A stretch of 64,000 nucleotides of DNA from the NCBI RefSeq assembly GCF_003013715.1, contig NC_072813.1:2480001-2544000 (forward strand), given 5' to 3'. The stretch's first letter is position 1; every line of letters begins with the position of its first letter. This document shows positions 49,401-60,694 of this stretch, piece by piece. Origin of the DNA: Candidozyma auris (taxonomy: Eukaryota > Ascomycota > Pichiomycetes > Serinales > Metschnikowiaceae). Both the position numbers and the translations under genes were made by a program. The notes under the pieces were generated by a model. That model was not told the origin of the DNA and ran no database searches. It saw only the letters and a program-made list of their open reading frames with translations.

Positions 49401-52400
49401 TGTCCGTTCAAGGCGGTGTTTTGCATCAACTGTGTGGCTCGCCGGAATTCATCACATACGAGAAATTAACTTCTTCTCCTTTTTTCATAAATTCCAGAAA
49501 CCATTTTCGATTCCTTATTTACGCTTGAATTTTTAACTTCATGACGTGTGTTGTTGGGAATGTTCGAGACGAGCAAATATACACTAAGGGTGAACGACCG
49601 CATTCCAACAACAATGACAGCACATCTAGACTTAAAAAATAGAAATTTGCAGACATAGACGACGAATGATCTACTACACCGCTTCCAGTGATGTCACAAG
49701 CATTCCCATGCTGAATTAAGAATTGATCGGTGACATACCAAGGAGTATGGCTTGGGACGAAACAAACAGCTTGTCTTTGGAAGGCTCAAGAGGATGATTT
49801 ACCGGTCATTTTTTCTATTCTTTGCAAACCACAGCCAAACCGCCAATTCATTGTTCAGATCCTTCTTTTTCTATTAAGAGGCTCATGTTGAACAATCACT
49901 ACTTGTTTAAAGAAGGCTAGCTCGCAGGTAGATCAATGGCAAGTTGTTGCAACGAAAGCTCGGTTGCAATGGCAAAGCAGGCTTCAATACTAGACAAGCT
50001 ACGATTCATTGAGAACCAAAATGTCTTGGGAAACACATGAGGATAATCTTTCAATGTCGTTAGTATCTTGAAATAAAAATAAAAATAAAAAAAAAAAAAA
50101 AAATCCCTAGTAGAGGTGGCAGTGCCACAGTAGATCTGAACCTTGGTCACATTTACGGCGGCGAATCTAACTTTCCATGAAAGGTTATTACATCACAGTG
50201 AAGAGAAACCCACCTTGGGGAGAGTAAGATCAGCACGAAACCCCCAGCACATTGCAGAATTAAACGAACATTTTTTTTTCGATTCACTTCACATGAATTC
50301 AAGCTCCCCGAAAGGAGGTGTCGATCCTTCCAACACTGGCCTCGTCTAGCCGTAATGTAGCCCTAAAACCTAAATGTAGAAAAAAAAACATCGTAGAGGC
50401 AGCGGCGAAGAATCGTCCGGAGATTACCATCAACAGTGTCGGGGTTCACTGACGAAATGGAAAAAAATAAAGAAAAAATTAATAAAGAAAAAATAAAAAA
50501 AAAAAAACAAAGATTCATAACCAAGCACAAGCGACGCCGAGCACTTGCCCTGTGGGTCCTCTTGCTCTCTAACTTGTACACAATGCCTGGGCTTCCATTG
50601 CGCTTCTCAGGACAAGAGATCCCACACAATGCCGAGAGCAAGTTTGCCATTCTCCCCATTGTGACGTGGGCACCCGCCAGGCGCCTCCTTGGTTCAAGCA
50701 GCAGACGAGAAGGTTCTTGGGCAGAAAACAGAGTTGGAACGAGGAAGCGAGCCTGGAAAGAAAAAAAAAAAAGAAAGAAACCTTCAAAACAAGCTTCAAT
50801 GATCCCAAAGTTAATCAGAGACAATTTCTAAAGTTACAAAGAGGTGCCGATCTCGAACTCCTTCTGGGAGCCAGGGATGCGGCAGTTCAGGGCGGATTCT
50901 TGCAAAATGCACCCTCACGATCGGCAATGTTCTGATTGAGCGCATTATTAGAAAGCGAAGGGTTCAACAGAAAATGGGGGTTGGTATTATTTGGGGAGTC
51001 TGAGCTGATACTAAAAAGATAAAATCCAACACACGTTCTAAGTGTCTCTCTCGATGTGTCTGGCCAAAAAGAAAATGCAACATCACCTTCCAGGGTCTTT
51101 GAGAGCAGCCTTTCGAGGAGTCTTAGGAGGCATCTGCGTGTGCAGACCCTGCGTTGAGGGTGCTTATTCTGTGACGCACCTGTGTGCACGCCGCGTCGAT
51201 GTCATGCGGGGGCTCGCAACGCGCTTTTGCACATGCTGCGGTTAGCCGTCTATTTCGTCGAAATATGGGTTTTGCTGGTACAAGTGGAGGAGACGGCCCG
51301 AGTTGGAGGAGGTCCGGCTACGTAGATGGAGAGGCTGTTTTGGAGCGTCGCCTATATGCTTTTCTGGGAGTTTCGGGGGCCCTTACACCCCCAACTTCAC
51401 TCACTTTTTGTGCATAACTAGCTTTCTTCTACCGCTAAAGCTTTCCAAACAATTGGTCATCAGGCATTTCCTCCTTTAGCGGATCCTTCTCTCGGCAACA
51501 ACTGCACCGGCATTTATGTACCAACTGGCGAAAAAACGCCAATCTTGGCCATCTTTCAGAGACGATTTCGGAGTTTGTCCAAGGTGCGTTTGCTCCGGGT
51601 CAAGCCACAAGAAGGACAGAAAGCCGTAGAAAGAGAAATTCAGAGACGGCTGCCGTAAGGCGGCCGAAGGGTGGTGGTTTCTCAAGAAAATGGTGAAAGA
51701 CGGTGCTTTTAAGGAAGAAAAATTCAAACAACTAGCACTCTGTAAAGTCACACAAGAAAAAAAGAATTTAATTGAACTTGTAGATACATTATTTAGAGTC
51801 TCCGTAAATTTACCTCAAACAAGCCGTTTAAATCCACATTTTTTGACAAATTGAATCGTCCAGCCTACGTTCATCATGCAGCTTCGTTCTGTGAGTTTTT
51901 TGTCTTGGATCAAAGATCCTCTGCCCGTAATATCCCACCAATCGCCAGATTGCAAAAGTCAGTGCTGGCTCGGTTCCTTTCGGCTCGCTTCCATTGTGTA
52001 TTCGGCTTTGAGCGTCAGTGAGGTTTAAACTCTGCACGATGGTGGTGAAAAGCAAATTAACATGGAGAATGCCCTTGCATTTGGGGAGTGGTTTTTCTTT
52101 GCAGTTACGAAGCATTGTCCAAATATGGGGGAGTGGTCAAGGCTCCTGTGAAGCTGGACCCTTTTTTTTTATTTCATTCCTCCCAGGTGCTTCTTCTCCG
52201 GTTATCTCCTAAGGCAGCGGCTTGAACAATTCCTGTCACTCTTTTGCCTTTTTGAACTTGTAGTGTGGGCTCTCCCCTCTTTTCACTTTGCGGTGTATCT
52301 GTGATCTCTTGGTGAGTTGCTCCAAGACATCAATGGGTGTCAAGAAAAGGTATCTCTTGTGGTGGTGGTCAATGGTTGCTATTGTGTGTTTCTACACTTA

Positions 52401-52734
52401 CATAAAGAGAACCCTCTAACACCTATGTTGGAACCTTCTTCTTATTGTCATGTCACCGATTTTACAAGCGAGTCGCTTGTCATGAATTCTTTCTTCGTGA
52501 TTGTTATTCACTATTGTAACACGTCTCTTCTTCATTTTTCTTCTTTCTACAGTATCTTCCCTATACGCTGTATATTAATCCGGTCTGCTCTCGGCGAACA
52601 GAAATTACAAACTCGTGGTTACCCTGGGAGGGAGGTTTTTTCTGTCTCCCTTCCATTTGTTTAAAAGCCGATGTCGGCAACATAGTGTACATTTCGTCGT
52701 CATTTTCCTTGAGCGCCTGTCTCATATCAAAATC
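46440..52734. other. 6.3-kb gene-poor region downstream of RFG1-like / DRE2
   Basis: No convincing gene. Open frames such as 47201-47584 and 52317-52664 have no domains, and many are crossed by homopolymers or opposed by frames on the other strand. It contains an A24 run (47821-47844), an A-rich run near 50089-50102 and other short A/T runs. There is no ATGGCTGCRAA site. It is not markedly AT-rich and has no long repeat, so a centromere is not supported. Confidence 0.5.
47821..47844. repeat. A24 homopolymer
   Basis: Twenty-four consecutive A on the plus strand; probably length-variable and error-prone. Confidence 0.9.
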
Positions 52735-54146
52735 TCATTTCGGTGGTGCTTGCGGTTGCATATACACCTCGGGACCATTGTAGGAAGAGGTGGTGCTCCC
52801 CATGGCCGTAGGCAAAGAGTTGAATCTCTGCGTGTGGTTGCCAGCCGTGTCGTAGCCGCCGCCCATAAAGTGCGGTTGGTTCATGTCAACAAACTGCTGG
52901 TTTTGTATTTGAAGAGGCTGCTGTGGAGACCCTTGCGGTTGATGCTGCAGTGGCTGCTGCTGCTGCTGCTGCTGTCCCTGGTCTGGGAACCCAAACTGGG
53001 GTTGGGTGAAGGGACTTTGAAACATGAACTGGCCCATCAGATAAGGATTGGGCTGCTGTGGCTGTTGTTGTTGTTGTTGCAATGGCTGCAGCAGGCTCGA
53101 AAATTGCTGGAAGGGCGCCATTTGTGGAGCAAACGCCTGGGCCTGGGTCAAGGGCAGTTTCTGTGAGTTGATCAAGGCCTCCTGGTCCAACAGCTGGGCC
53201 CGCATCATCTTTTGGTTTTGTTGGTGCTGTTGTTGATGCTGTTGCTGTTGATGCTGCTGCTGCTGCTGCTGGCGAAGCTGTTTCTGCTGGCACAGGGGAC
53301 AGCTCTTGCCCTTGCCGTGTCTGCGAGGAGTGTAACGGTAGTTGGGGTACTTTTTGGCGTGGTTTTTCTTCTCCTCCTCGGCCAAGTTCAGCCAGTGTTC
53401 TCTTTCTTGCGGCGAAAGCGCTCTCCAGCGGCGGCCCAACTCTCGGGAAACCTCTGGATTCGTCTTGGCCTCGGTGGACTCGTCGAGCACCAGCTGGTGA
53501 TACTTCTGGCGAAACAAAATGAAGGCATTTCGAGGCCGGGGGATTCGGTTCGGGTTCAGCTTGCACGTGCACTTTTCCTGGGGCACAACCACCGGCGGCT
53601 GCTGGAGCTGTTGTTGCTGATACGGCAACGGACCCGGCCCCGGTCCTGGTCCCGGCCCGACTAGCGGGTGCTGGCCCATCATGGGAGGAGCGCCGGGGTG
53701 GGAATCGAACCGTGGGAGCTATGGTGGGCAGAAGGCGCCAACATGGACAGCGTCGTCGTCGCCAGCGCAGCGTTGGCAGCCGTGTAGTTGTTCAACGGCG
53801 TCGTCGGGGTGTTGTTGATGCTCAGGTGGTACGAGGTGCCGCTTTGGGAAGTTGGCGCCTCAGGCAGCGTCTGGTAGCCAGCGTAGCTGTTGGCGGCAGA
53901 CACCACTGGATACATAAAATCCAGCGCTTGGGCACCCTGCTGGTTCTGGTTGTTGTTGTTGCTGTTGTTGTTCTGGATGTTTTGATGGGGACTTTGCAAA
54001 CTAGTCACGGACGACGTGGCGGCCAAGGGCATGAGACGGGCGACCGAGGGCAACGTGTCGGTGGCAGAGGAGGTCTCGTGATCGTTTGCTGGAGGTTGCT
54101 TGTAGTCTTGGAGCTGATCTTGGTGGTAGAAGACTGCTGCAGACAT
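52735..54146 (-). CDS. RFG1: HMG-box regulator (RFG1/ROX1 type), split by a one-base frameshift
   Basis: An HMG-box transcription factor resembling Rfg1 of Candida albicans (a Tup1-dependent repressor of filamentous growth) and Rox1 of S. cerevisiae. The HMG domain (plus-strand about 53330-53560) contains IPRPRNAFILFRQKYHQ, NPEVSRELGRRWRALS and HWLNLAEEEKKNHAKKYP, then YRYTPRR and a CPLC motif. Long Gln-rich tracts follow (CAG/CAA repeats). The N-terminal part, from the ATG at 54146 (MSAAVFYHQDQLQDYK), is in another frame and stops at 53679, overlapping the second ATG (53682) as ATGA. One extra base in the C-run near 53695-53702 would join both into about 470 residues. Splice signals are absent. 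RFG1 by HMG resemblance; the break may be a sequencing error. Confidence 0.8.
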
Positions 54147-54657
54147 CAAGCTGCTTCAAGCTGGGAGAAGGGTGAGGGGGAGAGGTTTGGGGAGACTTGG
54201 GGAGCTTGAAGACGAGGTTGGGGGTAGAAGTGGGGAGAAGGCGTGATTCTCGAGGTTGGCTTTTGGGGGATTGGATGAGGTTTGTTGTAGATATGGATCT
54301 GGGGGAAAACAGGAGGTTAAAGGGAATCCAGATCGAGGAAGAAGGCTTGGACAGACTGGGGGAGGTCCAAACGATACAGTGGGGAATTGAAAAAGGGGGA
54401 TTGATGGGAACTGGAAAACCAGTAGATGGGAGGAAGTAGAAATTCAAAAGGTAGCTGAGCTAAACAAATATGTCGGTAGGAGGGAGACTTTATATTTTTT
54501 TTGGAATACATGAATATGTAGGTGCGTCATTTCGCTGTACATAGACAGGCGGGTTTAGAACGGACATCTACAGAGAGACGTGCAGCGTGCATGAAATATT
54601 ACTCCATTTGAACGCAGCAGGGAGTGTATGGGTGGCGCATAGCGCATGACGCATGCG

Positions 54658-54678
54658 GCAGTGCAGAACGTGCACTGC
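54658..54678. repeat. Inverted repeat, 8-bp arms
   Basis: GCAGTGCA, 5-nt spacer, TGCACTGC: a perfect hairpin-capable inverted repeat within a CpG-rich patch. Confidence 0.8.
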
Positions 54679-54713
54679 ATTGCGTGGCGCGTGCGTGGGT
54701 ACGTGGGTGGGTG

Positions 54714-54730
54714 GCGCGCGCGCACGCGCG
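54714..54730. other. Alternating purine-pyrimidine tract (Z-DNA prone)
   Basis: Seventeen bases of strictly alternating G/A and C (GCGCGCGCGCACGCGCG). Such tracts favour Z-DNA under negative supercoiling. Confidence 0.6.
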
Positions 54731-55214
54731 GCGAGGGTACAGTATGAGCACTGGCCACTGGGTCGCTGGGGGGGCTGCGCGCGTCGCCGCCTGTGTGCAG
54801 GCGGCTACCCGTCGCTGTTCCCTGCTCCTCTGCAGGCGGGTCTCCAAAATAGCCCCCATTTCACCATTTGACGAGGCACCTTGCAAACCTCTCTCAACCG
54901 TGATTGAGAGACACCGAGACGACGACGACGCCTTGTATGCAGTACGCCGTGTGTGCTCCCGCCCACCGTTTTTTTTTTTTTTTTGTTAATAAGCCTCTTC
55001 GGGGTCTCACGGCATTGCCCGCCAGAAAAATATGTATATATAAATCTTTTGCACAATTTCTCCATAATTCCTGAGCAAGCTCCCCTCCAACAACCTCCAC
55101 AACTCACACAAGTGGGCCAAAATGCGCCCGGAAACCCAGTTTTTTTGCCGGAACCTGTGGCCCACAATGGCCCAGCACAGCGGCAAAAGTTACCCCCTCT
55201 CTCACAGTTGCACT

Positions 55215-55225
55215 AATGGCTGCAA
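55215..55225 (+). promoter_or_regulatory. ATGGCTGCRAA motif, copy 12
   Basis: Reads ATGGCTGCAAA, followed by TTAA (so ATG GCT GCA AAT TAA), about 1.07 kb upstream of RFG1. Confidence 0.55.
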
Positions 55226-55971
55226 ATTAAACCTTATCAGAACCCACAATGTGCTTTGTTCTTCGTATCAGTAGACGAACAAAATTTGGAAGGAAGCATG
55301 AAGCCAAAAGGCTGAAGCGTGTGAAGTTTAATTGTGGAGAAAACAAATCTGAGACAGGCTCCAGCCGGTGAAGTTCGAGAGAGGCAACTGTGAGGTTTGG
55401 AGATAGCATTCAACAAAGTTTGAAAATTTTACCTAAGTAGTTTGAGACATCATTGTATGTGGTTGTGGAGATGGCATTCAGTGTAGTTATGGACGATCAG
55501 GAGGAGGTTGACGATCGGTCTGGGGAGGCACTAACAGCGTGAGTAGTTTTCTTTTTTTTGGTTTTTTTTTTTGCGCTGGTTTCCATAATTCCGATAGACA
55601 GAGTCTTTGTTTAAAGGCCACAATGGCGGTGGAGAGTGGGTTTACCGCCGGGGTTGGTTGGACGGTGGAGAATCGCAAACCCGCAAGGGGAAGTAGCTTC
55701 TGCTGCTGCAATAGCACCCTGCAAACGAACAGCAGGCGGCATGGCCTAAATGTGAGCCACCTTGTCATGTGTCCCCTTTTTCGCTCGAGGGAGCGGCGAT
55801 CACCAATGTTGCCTGGGTGACGTCGATGCGCTGGAGGTTGTAAAGTTCTGGCCCTGGTCCCTGGATGTGGGAGTTGAAGGGTACAAAGTGATGGAACAAA
55901 AACAAAAAGAAAAATGGGTCTGGCTCTGCCATGGAAGATAGCGACTCTTTGGACTTTGTTTCCGTGTTTTG

Positions 55972-56130
55972 CTTCTTCAGGTTTTGCTTCTTCAGGATTC
56001 TCTTCTTCAGGTTTGCTTCTTCAGGTTTCGCTTCTTCAGGTTTCGCTTCTTCAGGTTTCGCTTCTTCAGGTTTCGCTTCTTCAGGTTTCGCTTCTTCAGG
56101 TTTCGCTTCTTCAGGTTTCGCTTCTTCAGG
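55972..56130 (+). repeat. 15-bp minisatellite (CTTCTTCAGGTTTCG), about 11 copies
   Basis: CTTCTTCAGG recurs every 15 bp: at 55972, 55987, 56002, then 56016 and on to 56121. The step from 56002 to 56016 is 14 bp, which changes the reading frame. The last eight copies are nearly identical. One frame reads ASSGF repeats, but I doubt that it is a gene. Confidence 0.9.
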
Positions 56131-57778
56131 TTTTGCCTCTCCAGACTTCGTTCCAAATCTCCTGGCTCTTTCAAATCCTGGACCGTGCCTTGATAACCTT
56201 TAGTGTCTCGCCATAAACTCTATTGGTGTCACAAAACATCTCGTAGTCAACATACGGCCCCGGGCGCTCTTTCGGAAAACCCACATCCAGTGGTTGCCTC
56301 GCAATTGTTCAAAATTTTGCACCCTTCATACCTTTGTCGGCTGGTCTTTGTGAAGAAACGATGGAATAATTTTTACTCTTCAACAATGCCTCCTCCGCGA
56401 AGACTCAAGTCCAGGGTCATTGTGAGTCTTTGGCCATCCAAGCATCAAAAATGACCAATTGTAGACAATTAGCAATGTGAACATGTAGACGGCTTATCAA
56501 AAGTTGGTCGAAAATGCTTTTCGGGTGTGCAAAGAGAGTGTGCTCGTGAGGTTGACTGATTTAGGGTTTCACCGAGGAGGGGTCGACGAGAAATTTTGAG
56601 CGTCAAGGGTTTTTTGGCCACCCTCCACGGTGAAATGGATCCAGCTCACCACTCATCCAAATAAAACGCTACAGGTGCCGCTTGAGATCAACATCTGCTG
56701 GCGTCCTTGTTCGTGCAGCAAATTTGTCCTTCTAGAGCACCGTTGACGTTAACAGAGAGGACAACCCTACTTGAGCTTTGTTGCCATGAACAATCCCAGG
56801 ACTTTTCAATGCCATTTTGACAGGTATTGCCTTGCTGAAGTGCTACCACAGATTGTCATTTCATGAGGTATTTGGGCGTCTTCATCATATGGGCCAAAGC
56901 TAAAGAGAGACTCGATGGTCCTCCAGTGAACGCCACTACTCCACGAATACTATTGGAAACGAGTTTTCGTTGATACTCCTACTTTCTATCCCTTACGAAA
57001 GCTCACGATGTCCAGGACAACACAAAAACAATGGTTGGGGAAGATCACATCGATCGCTGATCACTTCAAAACAACGTCATTCTAGGTTATCGACATGTCT
57101 AGAGCACAAAATCAAGCCACCAATTGCTCATGGCACCAATGCAAAAATAGCTAACCGGGCCGAATTAACAGGCTGTATATGGATTCCAGGCCATCAGTCT
57201 TTACTCCCAGATTCCCTCAACCACTTGAGCTTGCACTTTTCATGGGCGTATCTTTTTTCCTATGTCTGGGGCCTAGAAAGTCATAAATGTACAATTTATT
57301 CAGGAGCAAATTGGTAGGTAAAGACTGCTGCTTTAACATTACTTCCCTCGCTCATGGTCACGTCTCCAATGCCACCGCTTTCAAATCTAGCTCTGCGTGT
57401 GTAGTGACCTTGCTAGATTTGCTCAACAGGAGAGAATGACCCTCTGGTTGAATGGTCACCAATGTCCAACCTCTTTAGGACATGCGTGGTTGTCCCTATC
57501 AGTTCTTTTAGTGGATATAAGGTACCACACAAAGCGGCAAACTCTCAGACCATTGCTGAAGAAGACTGAGAAAGAATAAACGAACAATTCCAAAATGTTC
57601 ATGTAAACTGAAATTCTACGAATTTCTGTCACCCTCGTCCTCTGAATCCACCTCCCGAGCCACCGCTCCACATGGGCATTTCAATTTCCAGCTGGACTCT
57701 TGTTCAAATCTTCCCATCATCTTATTTTTTTTTTTTTTTTTTTTTTCCCCTTTCCTAAACTTCCTTCTCTTCTTTCAG

Positions 57779-57789
57779 ATGGCTGCAAA
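57779..57789 (+). promoter_or_regulatory. ATGGCTGCRAA motif, copy 13
   Basis: Reads ATGGCTGCAAA (then TT), about 3.6 kb upstream of RFG1 and 2.9 kb upstream of COG2. Confidence 0.5.
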
Positions 57790-60624
57790 TTGGCATTCCA
57801 ATGGGCTGTCTCTCTCTGCGTCCTGCATACAAGCCCCTCTCAGCTTCATCTCGCTGCACCACCTTTAATCGCCTCTTCCCCCATGGGGAATCTGCTCCAT
57901 GTGGCATCCCACGCCTTACATGCAGACCGCCGTTCCTCCCGCCCAATTCAACCAAGCACAACCACCCAACATCCCTGAAAACAAAGAATCATTAAACTTA
58001 AATTTCGCTCTCTGCAATTCACTACTTCGTCTGTATGTCCTTCTAGATCTGCTTTTCGGAATGTTTTTAAAGTTTTGTGGAATTCCCGTTCTGCACATAG
58101 TCTGGCCTCGTGTCTGCGGACTCGTCACTTGATTTGGACGTAATGCCGGATAATGCCCAGAACAGAAATATAGCCGGCGTGGCGTTCCTCAACCCGGCAA
58201 AACGCCACCTGACGAGATTCTAAAAACCCGCCAAGGTCTCATATCAATATAAATTGAACAAATCTGTTTTAATATCCTTCCCCATTTTTTCATCTCAAGA
58301 TGTCTATTGTGGAAGGATGCTGGCGAACAAAACTTAGCCGCTGCGCATATATGTGCTATTTTGGGCAATTGCGCCGAGGCTTCGGAGGCACGCCTTGTGA
58401 AAAGAGGCCAGTAAGGTTTAGCTATTCGTGGTTGTTGCCATTCACAAGATCTTCTAGAAACATTACTGTGAATGGTGGTACGTCGACGGGTTGCATGGGG
58501 ATGCATCGTGTACTGCAGACAGGCCCAGGTCTTGCCTTGTGAGGCACTGCGTGTATCGTGCAACCTGCAGCAGCGCCTATCTGAGGGGCATGAGGGGAAG
58601 ACGATCATCAACTCTTCAATAAGGAGCCCAGATAGTCAGGGCGCAAAAATGCAAAACTGGCTACTGACTCGCTCCTCACTCCGCCTGCGCAGTGTCTCAA
58701 GAAATCCGACCGCTTGTTCTGACGTCTGTGACTCCGTAGTCGCTAAATCGCACGAATGCGCTGTAATTGCGCTTTTTGTGCATGGCGCGCTATGTTGCTG
58801 TCGTCTATATGTAGTTTGTGCGTTCTCGCCAGCGTATCTGCATCTGCACCTGGCCCCAAGCAGAATTTGTCGCGGAATTAGGGGGCTTGCAACATGCGCT
58901 AGCTGTTGCCCACAAGCCTTAACCACGCCCACAAAGCTAGAAACCCTTAACTATGGTACTCTAGCTCCACATCACAACATATCCATACTAAAACCCTTCA
59001 AATTTTTTTGTACCCTTTTCCAAAAAAAAAAAAAAAGAAAACCTCCTTCTCTTTTTTTCTTTCCCACCAAACCGCCCTCCCCCTTCATCTCTTTTGCATC
59101 CCACGGGCTCTTGTCCACCTCGCTTGCAACGGCCGCCGTACAGGGGCCTTTTCTTCAGCCACGGTAGACCTCCTGTGGTTGTTGATTGTGTAGGCTGTCA
59201 TTTGCATTGTTGATTTTTGACCAAAGTGGATTTGCACACATCAACACTTTCACTCCATCGACTGCAAAAAAGCAAGTGACGATAAAGGATGGAGATGATT
59301 AGATTTCAAGGGTGGTGAAAATGAATAAATTTAGAATAAGGGCATTGGAGCTCATTTCCACTGAAACAAGCATACCACTATACCGAACCAAATGGGTTGC
59401 TTTTTTTCGAAACCGCCATTTTTGACTGACGATTTCATGTTAAGTAAGTTGAATCCCGTAAATGATTGGATACAAAGGTCCAGGAAGCGTAGATAACAAG
59501 AGTGCGTAGATCACGTCCTTGGAGGGATGGTAGTCTGTTTGCGTTGTTGAGGGACATTTCTTGGGGACTGCTCTTCGTTGGGTACTTGTTGTGCTAGTTG
59601 AGGGAAGTTTTTGAAAACTTGGCGCCTGTGTTGGAGGAATGAGTTTGGGCGAAAGTGGAGCGATCCAAAGATGAACGTCAAGTTTTGTAGGTCAGGAGTG
59701 GGCCGGTAGTGGTCGTGATGTTGCCATGAGGGAGGGATGCATTCGAAGTGTCTCGAGCTAGTTTTTTTTTTCCTTGTTTTCTCTTTTGGGGGTTTTAATT
59801 TTTGTGGGGTTTTTATTTTTTTTTTTTTTTTTCCAAGTTATTGTGTGAATAGACAAGGTTCAGCATATCCAGGGATGTACATGAATTTGAATTTGACCGA
59901 GTCAAGTGGCAGAACAGTGCTGCCTCTGATAGTGTCTCAATGAGACTTCAAAAACCAAACACGAAGACTCCAACAAACGTAGTATTGCCTTACAGAGCTG
60001 ACTGCCTGCCCTAAACTTGGAGCCTTCTTGCACACTTCAGCTAAGTTGCCTTGAGATTGCCTTTTCTTAGATGCCGTTTCCTCGATTCCTTCTCCTCGAA
60101 GCTATCTCTCGAGCCTCTTTTTTGCGGCCATTTGGAGTTTCAGCATTCCTTGTTCCTATCACAGTTTTCAAATAAAGGCGCTCGTGTGAGTCACGCAAGG
60201 GACTCGGCTGAGTTAGTGTTGCTTAGACTCAATTGCTGATTGGAAATTCCCCTGTGAACTGGGCCCGAACCTAACAAAGATAGATTCTGTATAATCTTGC
60301 AGACAGACGAACATTGACAAAGTGTGTAATTTCCAAACCCTGCGGTTTAGTTTTGGATATCAGGAAAAATACGAATTGGTGGATTTTGGTGCTTTTGTCA
60401 GGAGGTAGGCTAATTAATGTGGAGACTGCTGCACCACCTTGTATATTATTTCAGAAGATTCCGTGACACCCATAGAACTATGGAAACTCTTTTTAATCAG
60501 GAGATTCCAAAATCAAATGCAAATTCAGCAAATAACTTTTTTAAAGCATTTGCCGAGTTCTACAGGTAAATCTCCCCTTGCCAATTCTACCACCCTGCCC
60601 CAATGTGGATCGCGTGATCGTGGT

Positions 60625-60630
60625 CACGTG
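60625..60630 (+). promoter_or_regulatory. CACGTG E-box upstream of COG2
   Basis: CACGTG about 65 bp before the COG2 ATG, in CGTGGTCACGTGAA. Confidence 0.45.
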
Positions 60631-60694
60631 AATTTATCACCATCAAGAACCAACACTACCACCTCCGCCAACTCCATAACTCCTCTTTTGCCCT

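Larger units (their letters stand above)
54147..60694. other. 6.5-kb regulatory desert upstream of RFG1-like gene
   Basis: The region between the divergent RFG1-like and COG2 genes has no convincing CDS. It holds an inverted repeat and an alternating CG tract (54658-54730), two ATGGCTGCRAA sites (55215, 57779), a 15-bp minisatellite (55972-56130), long T runs (54969-54984, 57725-57746, 59816-59832) and an E-box at 60625 near COG2. The 231-codon frame at 58472-59167 crosses a poly(A) tract and resembles nothing known. Confidence 0.55.

Noticed and set aside
46440..52734. Centromere
   Set aside because: No AT-rich core, long inverted repeat or retroelement cluster seen; gene absence alone is not enough.
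53679..53682. Termination-reinitiation or programmed frameshift at the ATGA overlap
   Set aside because: No canonical slippery site, and the downstream frame is open upstream of the ATG; a one-base assembly error is simpler.
53690..53760. Possible tRNA on the minus strand (GGTTCGATTCC-like T-loop)
   Set aside because: The T-stem does not pair, no acceptor or D-arm partner exists, and it lies inside the RFG1-like coding sequence.
58472..59167. 231-codon frame starting at ATG upstream of COG2
   Set aside because: Crosses a poly(A) tract, has no domain and is opposed by frames on the other strand; looks like chance in GC-richer DNA.
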